This document shows positions 25,946-38,500 of a DNA stretch of 64,000 bases, in pieces. The position numbers and the translations under genes were made by a program. This DNA is from Hirundichthys speculiger (Eukaryota > Chordata > Actinopteri > Beloniformes > Exocoetidae), in assembly GCA_018398805.1 (NCBI GenBank), contig JAGFBZ010001948.1, positions 38,183-102,182 on the forward strand. Direction: 5' to 3'. The notes under the pieces were generated by a model. It was not told the DNA's origin. It ran no database searches and saw nothing but the letters and a program-made list of their open reading frames with translations. The first letter of the stretch is position 1. The number at the start of each line of letters is the position of its first letter.

Positions 25946-27046
25946 AATGAAAACACCATTTAAAGAAGTTTAAGAACACGCAGTAATGAAACACAATGAA
26001 GTAGTTTAGCAACGCATCAACAAATAGGTGGAACATTTCACATATATTAAAATATGCAAGAGATTTTTTTTTTTTTAAAGAAAACTTGTTTTCTGCTGTT
26101 CTTTTGTCTACATGCTGTTATATTTAGTGTCTCTGGGCCACCTTATAAGCATAGTTGTTGCCAACGGAAATCAGGAAACTGCAGCTTTTCTGATGATGAT
26201 GGCGATAAATCTCCGAGCTGCTCGTGGAATGTGTTGGGTGTGAACTCTCTGTAGAAAGTTTGACCTCTCCCCCTCCTGAAGGGAGGAGGCTTAAGCTCAT
26301 TATTATTGCCTTCATTATTTCCCATTCTGGACCAGATGCCTGAGCAGGAGGGGGCACAGCGAACCCCACAGGGAACTGAGGCGTCTGATTGGTCAGAGAG
26401 AGTGCAACGGTTCGGAGGCCAAAGGGTAGACTCTTCCGGAGAAGATACACCATCTGCTGATTGTCTGTCTCTGACTTTACATCGTCTTGGCACATTTAGG
26501 ATTTTTGAGGACGCTCAATTTGGATGAAGGTGCTATAATGCAGCTCTGCATGTTACTTCCTAGACAGTTGAAACTGATAACTGGAGATGCTCTTTTTTTT
26601 TTTAATTTATTTAACCCCACTCACAAACGATCTCTTAATTGAGCAAGTTGAAACTCTTGATATATTTTCATATTGTTATTATCAATCATCCTATTGAATA
26701 GTATTGTACTGTCATTTTGAAGGAAGTTTGTTGAGTTACTAATTAGACAATTAAAGACTAATAATATTCAGAAAGGGTTCAGGAAAATACAGGTCACATG
26801 ATACAGCACCGTCTGAATTTCTGATCCTTTAACTGAAGCAGATGTGTTGCCACCACTCATCACCCTGGCAACCAAGCAGACTGGTATGATTGACAAGAAC
26901 ACAACTTTATGTAGTTCTGTCAATAAAGGAGAAGCCATCTGTAGGACCCACACATGCAGTCATGAGAAGAAGTTGTGTTCTTTCTAAGCCAAATTTCAAT
27001 TAGCTATTCTGCTATAAAGATGTACAAGAGATCCTCTCTTTATTCT
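25946..27046. other. Intergenic, no gene seen
   Basis: A/T-rich sequence without supportable exons. Two overlapping frames on the minus strand at 26,124-26,495 show no domain. Confidence 0.4.
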
Positions 27047-27594
27047 GCCTCCACCCTCCAGCTGTGCATTCACCCTCTTCATTCTGGCTCCACCCTCCAG
27101 CTGTGCATTCACCCTCTTCATTCCAGCTCCAAACTCCAGCTGTGCATTCACCCTCTTCACTCTGCCTCCACCCTCCAGCTGTGCATTCACCCTCTTCACT
27201 CTGCCTCCACCCTCCAGCTGTGCATCCAGCCTCTTCATTCTGGCTCCACCCTCCAGCTGTGCATTCACCCTCTTCACTCTGCCTCCACCCTCCAGCTGTG
27301 CATTCACCCTCTTCACTCTGCCTCCACCCTCCAGCTGTGCATTCACCCTCTTCACTCTGCCTCCACCCTCCAGCTGTGCATTCACCCTCTTCATTCCAGC
27401 TCCACCATCCAGCTGTGCATTCACCCTCTTCATTCTGGCTCCACCCTCCAGCTGTGCTTTCACTCTTTTCATTCCAGCTCCACCCTCCAGCTGTGCATTC
27501 ACTCTTTTCATTCTGGCTCCACCCTCCAGCTGTGCATTCACCCTCTTCACTCTGCCTCCACCCTCCAGGTGTGCATTCACCTTCTTTATTCCAC
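27047..27594 (+). repeat. 39-bp minisatellite, about 14 copies
   Basis: The unit begins CTCCACCCTCCAGCTGTGCA and continues TTCACCCTCTTCATTCTGG, with few substitutions (TTCATTCTGG versus TTCACTCTGC variants). Because 39 is divisible by 3, the array stays open in several frames on both strands and gives four spurious 'proteins' of about 200 residues with a 13-residue period (for example LHPPAVHSPSSFW). I do not regard it as coding. Confidence 0.95.
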
Positions 27595-30500
27595 CAATAC
27601 TGGAGCACACAGTCGTTCGGCCTGAAATTTTCAAGGAATTCTTCTTTTTTTCTTTTAATAATTGTTAAAATCTATTTTTAAATGACATGATATGAAATTC
27701 CTCTGTCCCTAATCTGCCATGCTGCAGCGAGAGATTCTGAGGATAGTTGAGTCGTAAAAGTCTAGATTACATAATTTCTGACTGAAAATAGTCTCTAGGA
27801 TCCTGACACTCCAACCAGCTGTGCCTCACACTATCCTTCAACAAAATGAAGCTCAAATTAAGAGTAAAACTATAAGTGAATATTCAGATGTAACTGGTAT
27901 AATGGAGTCCAGCCATTCTGTCAGTTATCTTTCATGACTCTGCACATAAATTTAGATGAAGATGTGTGTTTGCATTGTTTTTTTTTTAAATTAGAGCAAC
28001 ACAGAGGTAGAAGACAGATTTGGAAGAGAAAAACAAAATACCTTGGATATCTTTGATGATTTGTCTTGTTTTTGTGCCTCTTTGAAAGCTTGTGTCATTG
28101 GAAAAGGATTCCAGTGGAGGTTCACATGAATGTTAAGGTGTAAATGGAAAGAATTCAGAAAGGAAGGAACTACTCTTGAAAAAAAAATCAAAATAATCCT
28201 CTGGGTTATTTCCTTTTACAGGAAATTGTGTCTTTGATCTAAACCACCACACTCATCTGGTCATCACATGTGGGCTGTCACTCCTTACTGCACAGAAGAG
28301 GACATTTCACTTTCTACATCACTTCAACCTCAGACACTCATGCTCCTGAGGGATAAAAAAAAATAAGTTTATACTTCTGAGAAAACCTGGATTTAGGGAG
28401 CATATGATAAATGATGAAGGTACATGAAGGTTAAAAAGAAAAAAAGAGCCTATTAATTGTTCTGCAAGTTACAAACATTAAGCCATTTTGGTTTTATTCT
28501 GCTGAAACTCATAAAACATCTGGGATTTGAGGTTGTGAAAGGTCTCACACTTGATCTTATGTCCTGGTAGTGCAGTCACAAATGTTCCAGATGCCACCAT
28601 GATCACTGCTGCTTGTTTTGCTTTTTTAAAACACTAATAAATTTGAAACTAATGTCATGATAATGCAAGTATACCGAAAGTGTCACAGAGAAATGGTGAA
28701 AAACTAAGACTGGCAATCTGCCAGGGAGCACAAAGAAAACATGCTACAAGTTCATTTTGACAACTGTAAAAGTACATTTTACAGCTACAGTAATCAATTA
28801 AAAATCAGCTACACAGTCTTAGATTTATCAACTGAGGAATAACTCCAGCACTTAAATCACAGAGATCTGGAAGATATAATTAAAACAGCTGAAATCTTCC
28901 ACCTCTTCTCTTGATCTCATCACCATCAAACTGTTTAAAGACAACGAAGGAGTCGTAACCAAGAAAGTAAACATCCTGGAAATACTAACACTTTTATGTA
29001 TCAGGATGTGATAGTAAAAATCTGGTGCTTACCAGGACTTAAAATGAGGTCGATAAAAACCTCAGAACATCAACGTAGATCTTATTACAATGAGACTTCG
29101 TCTAATTTACAAGACCAAAGCCAAAACGCAGAAGCAGAGTGTCAAAAACTGCACATGTCCTGTGTTCACATTAAGAAGTGGAGTTGTTATGTTGCTGATA
29201 ACTTGATCTTGAATAAGTGAGCACTTATTATACCGTCAGGTTGGCTTCAGTGTGGTGGTGGGGATACTGGTGCTTAGCCAAGCTGTTTCCATCCATCCAT
29301 CCATCCATTATCTATACCCGCTTATTCCTCTGCAGGGTCACGGAGATCTGCTGGAGCCTGTCCCAGCTCTCTTCAGGTCTAAAGGCGGGGCTACACCCTG
29401 GACAGGTCTCCAGTCCATCACAGGGCCACATACAGAGAAACAACTGTATTCACTCCTGTCGGCAATTTGGAATTAACAGTTAACCTAGCAATCGTGGCTT
29501 TTTTTTTTAAACTGTGGTAGGAAACCAGAGCACCTGGAGAATATAAGTGGCTGAAATTAGGCAGTTCAGGCGTCTGTTTGGTCAGGATTCTCCCTGAACG
29601 TCTCCCTGGGGAGGTGTTTCGGGGAGGTCCAACCAGTTGGAGGCCGCTAAACACACCGGAGAGATTATATCTCTCTGCTGGCGTGGAGTCACCCCATAGC
29701 AACTGTTAAACACGGTGGTGAAGGTGTGATGATGTGGGCTGGTTGGGCACCGTGTGGTCATTGAGCTTACCATGAATTCCTCTCTTTGCCAAAAGATTCT
29801 TCCACAACAATGTGGGAGACCGGCAACATCATATGAAAATGATTATTACAGGTTATTGCTTCTAACGGCGGTTCCCTCTGCTGAATCATGGGGTGTACTT
29901 TGTTTTTTACTCTACTTCTGCAGCTGTGACTCCCACAATGACATCCAGCATCAGAAAGAAAAGTCAAGGTTCCAGTGAAGAAAAGCAGTCATGGTCTGTA
30001 GATGTCTGGATGAAAGTGACTTTCAGTGATCAGTGACTAATCTTCACTGGGCAGGGTGGTAATGCAGGAACTTTTGTTTGGTGCAATAAAATGTATGAAG
30101 ATGATAGTCTGAAGCAAACACACATTTACATGATCAACTGATGAGGTTGATGGCAGGTAAAGGTATGAAATCACTTCTGTTTTTATTGCTTTTACCATGT
30201 TGCTCGTCTTTCTCCTGCCTCTTTGCTTCTTCCAGTATTTGTGAATTATGTCTTTCATTGTGCAGGACATCCAGGTTGAAATGAAACGTGCCGAACAGAT
30301 AAAACTGCAGCAAACACTGTGCATCCTGTCTCCTCTGGCAGCAGGTGACCGTCATTATCGAACACTTCTGACCACGAACAGCAAGATTCGCACCTGCCAG
30401 GCTGCCAGGGTGCTCGTCCTTGGTGTGTGTCTCCTTCACTGACAACGTAAAGGTCATTTTAACGCGGAGTATCCCATATGCCTGCATATCAAACGAGAAC

Positions 30501-30644
30501 AAAAAGCTGACATCTTGCTCACAAGCAAACATTACGCCATGCATTTTGCTTGTGACCGCAACAACGTGACTTATACCAGTGAGGACAGAAAGCACCCTGG
30601 TCTTGAAGTGTTGTTGTCAAGCCTTACCAGCTTGACATTTAATT
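27595..30644. other. Intergenic with scattered repeats
   Basis: I see no supportable gene. A CATC-tailed repeat lies at 29,289-29,425. The stretch 29,500-30,000 may be a decayed DNA element, but I could not anchor it. Confidence 0.4.
29289..29425 (+). repeat. CATC-tailed teleost short repeat
   Basis: Five CATC repeats are followed by TTATCTATACCCGCTTATTC, GGGTCACGGAGATCTGCTGG and CACCCTGGACAGGTCTCCAG. This is a familiar short repeat of fish genomes. An opposite-strand copy lies at 24,690. Confidence 0.7.
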
Positions 30645-30806
30645 ATTAACTGAGACATGGTTTGGCACTGACACACCAGTTGTTCTCACCGAGGCCTGCC
30701 CACCTAATTTTAATTTTATATTTTCAACTAGGGGAGGTAAAAGAGGAGGGGGAACTGCTTCATTCATCCTGAGAACACTCTCAAATGAGGTTTCTTTTAA
30801 CAGTTA

Positions 30807-30990
30807 TGTTAGGTTTGTAGTGTAAAGAAGAGGCTTTGTTATCATTCCATAACTTTACTTATGAACTTCTCAGGAACATATCACCGTACAGCAACACATG
30901 TACTTGCATCCTCTACTTCTCCGCTTTCATATCTCCTGCTTACCCCCAAAGGAACACAATAGCCTGACCCCTAGTGGTACAGAATACAAC
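30807..30990 (-). repeat. 3' LTR of Gypsy element
   Basis: About 184 bp, near-identical to the repeat at 35,207-35,380. On the minus strand the LTR ends ...CCTAACA. Its inner terminal base differs from the TG expected, so one terminal substitution is likely. Confidence 0.9.
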
Positions 30991-31186
30991 TTATTCCCCT
31001 CTTACTTAAGAATAGAACCTGCCACACTAACTCAAGCTATATGAAAAACCTGTAGCAACTCACACAGGTAAGTAAAGGTCATTTGTAAAGAGTAGACCTA
31101 AAATTACACTAGTAATAAATGTATATGTCTGTATTGAACTTAGGCATACATCAACAAAAAAATATTATTACTTCAATTTGTAATTC

Positions 31187-32419
31187 TTAAACGTTAACTG
31201 AAATGGATAATTGTTCCACAAAGTCCTGCAGCCAACGTGGTGGACGTCTCACGCGAGCTGGAACCTCAGCAGCTGGAACAGGATGATCGTGAGGAACATC
31301 TGGCTGAACTGCCGGCTGGACTGTAGGCGGTTCTTCAGTAGGCAAGTCCGTTTCAGAGAAGTGCGCCTGAGTCGGCCTTGCAGGCACATTGGACCTTGTT
31401 AGACGAGAAGCATGCCACTTCTTCCCATCTTGTAACACATAAGTCGCTGGACCGACTTTCCGTTGAATCCGCATTGGTTCGGTGAACCTCGGGTGCGCTT
31501 TTGGCACATGCGTTGGTTTCCGAACACGCACATTATCTCCCTCTTTGAAAGGAGGAGAGCGCGCACCTCGCCTGGCGTCAGTGTAAGTTTTCATTTTGCT
31601 CTGCTGAGCCGCAACTCTCTGTGACACGGCAGCAGTACCCTTAGGGGAAGACACTGGTGGCAGAACATTTAGACGAGTGCGCATCTTTCTCCCGACGAGT
31701 AATTCAAAAGGAGACACCCCTGTTGTCGAATGTGGAGTAGAGCGATAGACCTGAAGAAAGTTACTGACAGTCTTTTTCCAGGGCTTCTTCTCTAGGATGC
31801 CAGATTGAATGCAGCTTTTAAGCACACGGTGGAAACGCTCAATAGCACCATTCGCAGCAGGGTGATAGACAGATGTGCGTATCTGCTGTATGTCTCTGGA
31901 TTTTAGAAATTCAGCGAACTCTGCGGAAGTGAATTGGGTCCCGTTATCTGTCACTATGCTAGTAGAGTTGCCAAATCTGCTGAAGACAGACGTGAGGAAG
32001 CTGATGGCATTGTCAGACGTAATAGTGGCACCGAAAGCCACCTCTGGCCATTTACTGTGGTAGTCAGTCAACGTGATCGCATATCTGCAATCCCACGGAG
32101 CAGTTTCCATTGGCCCAACTATGTCCACAGCCAATTTCTCCCACGGCTGAGATGGAAAGGGCACTGGCTGCAGTGGGGCAGCAGCAGGTGTAGCAGTTTT
32201 GTCGCATGACTGGCATAACTGGCATACTTTAACTTGGTGATTAACTTGCTCATCCATGCCTGGCCACCAGTATAGGTCACGTAATCTCTGCTTCGTCCTA
32301 ACAATTCCTTGATGACCCTTGTGCGCTAAATTGACCAACGTGTTGCGTAGGGAAAGCGGAGCGACAAGGCGAGTGCCTCTGAACACATAGTCATTTTGCA
32401 CACTGAACTCATCTCGCAA
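31187..32419 (-). pseudogene. Gypsy pol: integrase portion
   Basis: A 410-residue open frame with an HHCC zinc finger (HKGHQG ... CQLCQSC) and an rve core with acidic residues in DIVGP, VTDNG and AIERF. A basic/proline-rich tail has no chromodomain I can see. It is separated from the upstream pol frame by a 10-bp tandem duplication (32,429-32,438 repeated at 32,439-32,448) that shifts the frame. In an intact element this would be the C-terminal part of one polyprotein. Confidence 0.9.
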
Positions 32420-32587
32420 GCGAAACAGTGTCCGGTAGTGTCCGGTAGTATAGAGGCAGAACGTGGCCAGCCTTTAGCAGTCTGTGAACGTAGGGCAGTC
32501 ATTTCAGGGCAAGCGGCAGATGCAGACGCAAATTCAGTGGGTGACACAGCTGTCATAGTAGTGGACAGCATTGCGACGAACTCTGGC

Positions 32588-34819
32588 TCAGTCCACGCAA
32601 CCATCAGCCACAGCAGGGAGCGGTATGCGTGACAAACAGTCTGCAGTGCTGTTTTGCGAACCAGGCCTGTATATCACATCATAGGTAAAACACAGTAGAC
32701 GCGAAGCCCAGCGCGCGATTCTCATACCTGCACGATCGGTCCCCTTTGAAGTGAGCAGAGTAGTCAGTGCCTGATGATCCGTGCGCAGTGTGAACTTCTG
32801 CCCCCACAGGTAAGTTCTCCACTTTTCCACAGCCCAGACGCAGTCGAGAGCCTCCTTCTCAATAGTGGAGTACTTGCGCTCGGCAAAAGCAACAACGCGC
32901 TCTGTTTGGCCATGCATTTGGGTGAGGACAGCACCCAATCCGTAGTTGGACGCATCAGTTGACACTATCGTAGGCAGGTCAGGATCAAACAGAGCGAGAG
33001 CTGGACTGTCTACCAGCAACTTTTTGGCAGCCTCGAAACTGCACTGAGCCCCCTTTGTCCACTTGAACTCCGTATCTTGGCGGAGGCAAGCGCGCAGTGG
33101 TTCCACGACTGTTGAGAAATTCTGAATGAATTTGTTATACCATGATAACAGTCCCAAGAAGGAACGCAGTGTTTGAGCATCCGGTGGAGGCGGTGCATTC
33201 ATAATAGCGGAGAGATGGTCTTCAGTTGGCTGAATGCCTTGCGGCGTAACTGTGTGCCCAAGAAAGCGCAAGGTGGTTTTACTAAACTGGCATTTATCTC
33301 TGTTCAGCTGTAGGCCAGCCTCATGTAAGCGCTTTAGTACAGAGGCAAGGGTGGCATCGTGTGCAGCTTGTGTTTTTCCCCATAGAATTATGTCGTCTAA
33401 ATAGTTAGCTACAGTGGGTAAGCCCTCCAGCACTGTAGCCAGCATCTTCTGGAACGCAGAGGGGGCGGAGGCTAACCCATATGGGACTCTGCAAAATCTG
33501 AACAATCCCTCGTGCGTAATGAAAGCTGTCAGATCACGACTCTCTTCGTGTAGGGGCAGTTGGAAGTATGCAGCTTCCAAATCAATCGTAGAAAAGACCG
33601 TAGCGTCCTTCAGACGTGACAGCAACTCATCTATGTGTGGCAGGGGGTAACTGTCTGTAACAACAGCCTTATTCGGCTCTTGCAAATCCACACACATTCG
33701 GATACCTCCAGACTTTTTCTGAATAACCACGATGGGGGACACCCACGGTGAAGCATCGATTTTCTCAATTATTCCTTCTTTGAGCAGTCTATCGATCTCC
33801 TTACTCACTGCGTCTCTGACTGAGAGCGGCAAGCGGCGCAGTTTCTGTCTCACTGGGGTAACTACACTCGAGACTTTCACTTTGTGGATGAATTGCTTTG
33901 CGCAGCCATAACCTGATGGCAGTGGCGGTGTGGTGGACAGATCCATCACAGGCGCCCATGCAGTAGACCTGTGTTCGTCCTGTATTGTAGCACCATTAAA
34001 GCACAGTTCAAGTCCCTTTATGAGATCCATCCCAAGCAGCGCAGTCCCTGATTCAACAATGAATAGCTTAGTAGGGCAAGAGGCATCATTACGTGACACC
34101 AGAACAGGTAGACACCCCCGTACAGGAATGGGAGAGCGGGAGTAGGTGACTAGATTGGCAGTAGGAGGTTGTAGTGAATCATGACTAAATTTAGCCTCAT
34201 ACAGTGACTGTGGTATTATGGAAACTGAGGAACCTGAGTCCACAATGAACTCTATAGGGGCAGTAGCAGACGATGTTTTAACATTGGCTGTGCAACGAAT
34301 TCTGTCAGGCATAGCAGTATCATGTAAGTACAATATCTGAATTTCAGGCAAGTCAACTTCATCAACATGATGAGTCTGTGCGGAGCGGCACACACAGGCA
34401 TAATGACCAGTCTTTCGGCAGTTGTTACATTTAACTGTGGCAGCAGGGCAGGTCTTGTTGTTCGCCATATGTTGGTCGTAGCCACAGCGGTAACATGAAC
34501 GTGAAGACGTAGAGGCAGCAGCAGGCTTTGCATTGGCAGCAGTGGGTTGCTTCTTAGGGCGGGGGCGGCGCGGACGATTCTTGCCATCTGTAGGTTTCGT
34601 TTGCACTGCGTCCACAGGAGCCCCAGCAGCAATGGCAGAGATCGACTTCGCCTGCATCAATGCAGCTGCAATTTGCGTAGCTAGTGTGATTGCCCTCTCC
34701 AACGTCAAGTTGTTCTCTAGAAGCAGATGTTCTCGTATGCGCTGACTAGAAATGTGTTCAACCAATTGGTCCCTTAACATTTCATCCTCTTTGTCTCCGA
34801 ACTCACACGTAGTAGCCAA
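32588..34819 (-). pseudogene. Gypsy gag C-terminus and pol (protease, RT, RNase H)
   Basis: A 743-residue open frame: capsid end, one CCHC-like knuckle pair (CYRCGYDQH, CNNCRKTGHYACVC), aspartic protease (FIVDSGSSVSII), reverse transcriptase with YLDD at the catalytic site, and RNase H (STDASNYGLGAVL). It ends early at a frameshift near 32,590. The continuation runs in another frame at 32,326-32,604. The frame is open upstream to about 34,870, where a single-base loss in an A-run separates it from the gag N-terminus. Confidence 0.9.
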
Positions 34820-34824
34820 ATCTC

Positions 34825-35178
34825 TTAAAGCAGCAACATACTGTAGGATACTTTCGTTTGGACCTGAACTCTTTTTCTAAAAGCATGTCTTTCAGCAACA
34901 GTATTTCTTTTCGGGTTAAAGTGAGCTTCCAAGGTCTTAAGGGCATCATCCATCGTCGTGCCTGGGTTTGGCAGGGTGTAAAACAGTCTCTGACCCTCTG
35001 CTCCAAGACTGTGTAACAAAAGCGCCTTTTTCCTCTCCTGTGGCCATTTATCCCCCGTCGCATCGACCAGCAGATAATTCTCGAACATCTTTTTCCATGT
35101 TACGAGCGGAATGGGTGGCTCACCCGGGCAAGGTAGAAAAGGTGGAGGAAACGGCGTAGACGCAAAAGCCATCTTCAT
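34825..35178 (-). pseudogene. Gypsy gag N-terminal fragment
   Basis: A 117-residue frame beginning MKMAFASTPFPPPF, with WKKMFENYLL and a LEAHFNPKRN motif typical of Gypsy capsid. After about 34,880 the frame drifts into unrelated residues, while the correct continuation lies one base over. It starts about 30 bp inside the primer binding site, as expected. Confidence 0.82.
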
Positions 35179-35188
35179 GCAGCAGGCA

Positions 35189-35203
35189 GTAACCTCGTCG
35201 CCA
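35189..35203 (-). promoter_or_regulatory. Gypsy primer binding site
   Basis: On the minus strand TGGCGACGAGGTTAC begins 3 nt inside the 5' LTR. This is the position and the TGGCGAC-type start expected of a tRNA primer binding site. The priming tRNA was not determined. Confidence 0.7.
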
Positions 35204-35206
35204 ATT

Positions 35207-35380
35207 TGTTAGGTTGGTAGTGTAAAGAAGAGGCTTTATAACTTTACTTATGAACTTCTCAGGAACATATCACCGTACAGCAACACATGTACTTGCATCC
35301 TCTACTTCTCTGCTTTCATATCTCCTGCTTACCCCCAAAGGAACACAATAGCCTGACCCCTAGTGGTACAGAATACAACA
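35207..35380 (-). repeat. 5' LTR of Gypsy element
   Basis: 174 bp, TGTT...AACA termini on the minus strand, flanked outside by the duplicated AGTTA. It is near-identical to 30,807-30,990. Confidence 0.92.
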
Positions 35381-35595
35381 AGTTACTCATCATTTAAATA
35401 TCATGCCTTTGATTTTAGCAGTCCTCCTATTCTTTGCATGACAGATTACAGACCCCACCTTTTTTATGAGTGAATTCTCAGAATTATTATCAATCATACA
35501 CTCTACTTATAACTGAATTTTAATAACTGGTGATTTTAATTTGCATGCTGATAATAATTCCAATCCCATTTCCAGAGAATTCTTAAACCTTTTAA

Positions 35596-38500
35596 CCCTC
35601 TCGGGGCAGGCGTTGCAAATCTGCAACCCCTGAATTCTAATTACCTAATTACTCCACATCCATATTTAATGAGTCTTTTTTACTCAGAAGTACCACTGCA
35701 GGACTTAATTGTGCATATGCAACAAACAGTTTCCCAGTAGCTCACCAGGTGGCAGTGCTGTCTCACTTCCAACGTGTCTGCATCCCAGGTGTCACTGGAA
35801 CTAATTTTCTAGACATCAATTTCAAGTAAGTATCACTACCAAACTCCATTAATTTCAAACCAATACTGCATAGGATGAACCATGAATATATATAGATAGA
35901 GCACAAGCCAATGAGTAAATTTTATTTCTTCTGAGTTTTTTCCAGAGGCAGCTCAATTTCGATGTTGCAGTTTTGCAACGTTTGGCCAGACAGTTAGTAA
36001 TGGATGCCATATGCTTTATCTACTAGTTTGCCTACATTTTGAGCAACAGTTTATGCTAGGGTAATTTTCCTATTACCAGTGTTTACTTATTACTTTTAGG
36101 TGACATTGAGGGTCCTATGGAAAATAAAATAATTTGGAATGAAGTTACAAACTATCAGAGGCGGATTTGATCAAAAGCAATGGCATCATACTATTTTCAT
36201 TTGACTGTGCAGTGAGAATAATTGATGTAGCTTAATTCCATGGTACAAATATTAGTGTAGATCTTTGTTGAACTGAAAAATCTATCTTTGCAGGATTTGC
36301 AGTGCATTATGGCAGGCCGACAAAGATTTTATTCAGTCAAGGAAGCTCTTGAGATGGTGTGCCTTCCTGATGGGGCTTTATCTGACACAGAATCCATTTC
36401 AGACGATGAAATTCGTGATCCAAATTTTGAGGAAACTCCTGCATACAAAGCATACGAGTCTGACTCCAGCCTTGATGATGATGAGCCACTGGCAGGAATA
36501 GCAAGTGCTAGCCGCAATCACCTCGATGTTGAAATTCATAATATCCATGCAGACAATGACACTGAGGTGCCAGATGATGATGAACCTCAGCCAGGCCCAG
36601 TTCCAATCAACAAAGAGTTTTCTTGGAGGCATAGGAAACCTCCAGCTGCTGACATAGATGCTTCATTCCAAGGACCTGCGTTCTCACCTCCACCAGATGA
36701 AATACCAAGTCCAAAGTGGTATTTTGATCAGTTCATGGACAAATCCGTCTTTGAACTTATTTCTCACCAATCTAACCTATATGCAGTGATGAAGAATGGC
36801 CCAGAGCTGAAAACAACCCCTTCTGAAATGGAGCAATTCATTGGTTTACACATCTTGATGACCGTGGTATGTATGCCATCGTACCGCATGTACTGGCAGA
36901 GGGCAACACGCTACGATCCAATTGCGACAGTCATGGGACGTAAACGATTTGATCATCTTCGAACATACATCCATATGAATGACAATAGCGATGTGACGCA
37001 AAAGGGTGAGCCTGGATATGATCCGTTATTCAAGGTGCGACCAGTACTTGAAAAAGTCCATGCCAACTGTTTGAAAGTTGAACCGCCACTCCATTGATGA
37101 GCAGATGATCCCCTTCAAAGGAAAGATTAGAATGAAACAGTACATCAAGACCAAGCCGAAAAAATGGGGATTCAAGGTCTTTACTCATGCAGGTGTCACT
37201 GGACTAATCTATGACTTTGAAGTATACACTGGAAAAGGCACTGTGACCAATGAGCGTGGACTTGGAGTTGGCGGTGAAGTTGTGCTTTGTCTGGTGTCAG
37301 GAGTTCCAAAAGGACTAAACTACAAGTGCTTCTTTGACAACTGGTTCACTTCCCCTGAGCTCATTGTGGAACTGAAGAAAATGGTTGCTACCATCAACAG
37401 TTGCTACCATCAATCGCAACCGTTTGCGTGGATGTACACTCAAAAGTGACAAGGAACTGTCAAAGGATGGGCGTGGTGCATATGTGGTGCAAATATGAAA
37501 TGACAAGTGGGATGGCCATCGTGAAGTGGTATGATAACAAGGCAGTGTTACTGGCATCATCCTTCATTGGCCCTGATCCTGTTGATAGATGCAGAAGGTG
37601 GTCGAAAGAGAAGAAGGAATATGTGGAAGTGAACAGACCCCACATTGTCAAGGTGTACAACAACAACATGGGAGGAGTAGACTTGGCGGACATGTTTGCA
37701 GCTCTCTATCACATTGAAATCCGCTCACGTCGTTGGTATTTGCGCATCTTGTACTACTTGATTGACCTGTCACTGGTCAATGGCTGGCTCCTTTACCGCC
37801 GTCATCTTACCCAGAAACAGGAGAAGAAGTATATGCCGCTTCTTGACTTCCGTGCTCAAGTTGCAGATGCCCTCATCAAGGTTGGCAAACAGGCTGACTT
37901 GAACAGCAGGAAAAGAGGACGACCATCATTGGAAGATGTTCCAGAACCCCATCAAGCTGCCCCATCTCCACCTCCACTTCAGAGGACTGTCGCGCCATCG
38001 GTTGACGTCAGACTAGACCGTGTCGATCATTTTCCCATCCATGCTGAAAAACGTGGACGATGCAGGCAGTGCAAGATTGGCTACACGCAAACATCCTGCC
38101 TGAAGTGCAAAGTACTTTTGTGTTTCACAAAGGACAAAAATTGTTTTCTGGACTACCACACAAAAAAGTGACATTCAGACATGGGCGTCTCAATAAGGAT
38201 TTGAGATGACTCTGTAATGTTGTTTTGAAAACTGTTATACATAAAAAGTTAGTGTTCATATCACATTTTGTTCACTTCCACTTCAGAGGATTTTTCATAT
38301 CATTTTCAGTTCACCTCAACCTCACATGGCCTTCTCAATGAGGATTTGAGACAACTTTGTAACATTGTTTTGAAAAGTGCTGTACAAATAAAGTTTGAGT
38401 TCGTATCATATTCAGTCTTCAGTGTTAATTTATTGTACTGGGTCAATGTTTCAAACTTGCAACATTCCAGAACCCATTGCATGTGGAGATCTCTCTCAAA

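Larger units (their letters stand above)
30807..35380 (-). mobile_element. Ty3/Gypsy LTR retrotransposon
   Basis: A complete element on the minus strand: 5' LTR at 35,207-35,380, primer binding site, gag-pol, polypurine tract at about 30,993-31,008, and 3' LTR at 30,807-30,990. The 5-bp target duplication AGTTA is at 30,802-30,806 and 35,381-35,385. The two LTRs differ by only a few substitutions and one ~11-bp indel (GTTATCATTCC present only in the left copy), so it is young. The domain order protease-RT-RNaseH-integrase places it in Metaviridae (Gypsy). There is no envelope gene. Three coding lesions make this copy non-autonomous. Confidence 0.93.

Noticed and set aside
26975..27681. Four ~200-residue open frames on both strands
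   Set aside because: All are readings of the 39-bp minisatellite; no start context, domain or splice signal.
31187..34819. Endogenous retrovirus rather than a Gypsy element
   Set aside because: No envelope-like frame follows integrase; domain order, RT motif and 174-bp LTRs fit an LTR retrotransposon of the Ty3/Gypsy type.
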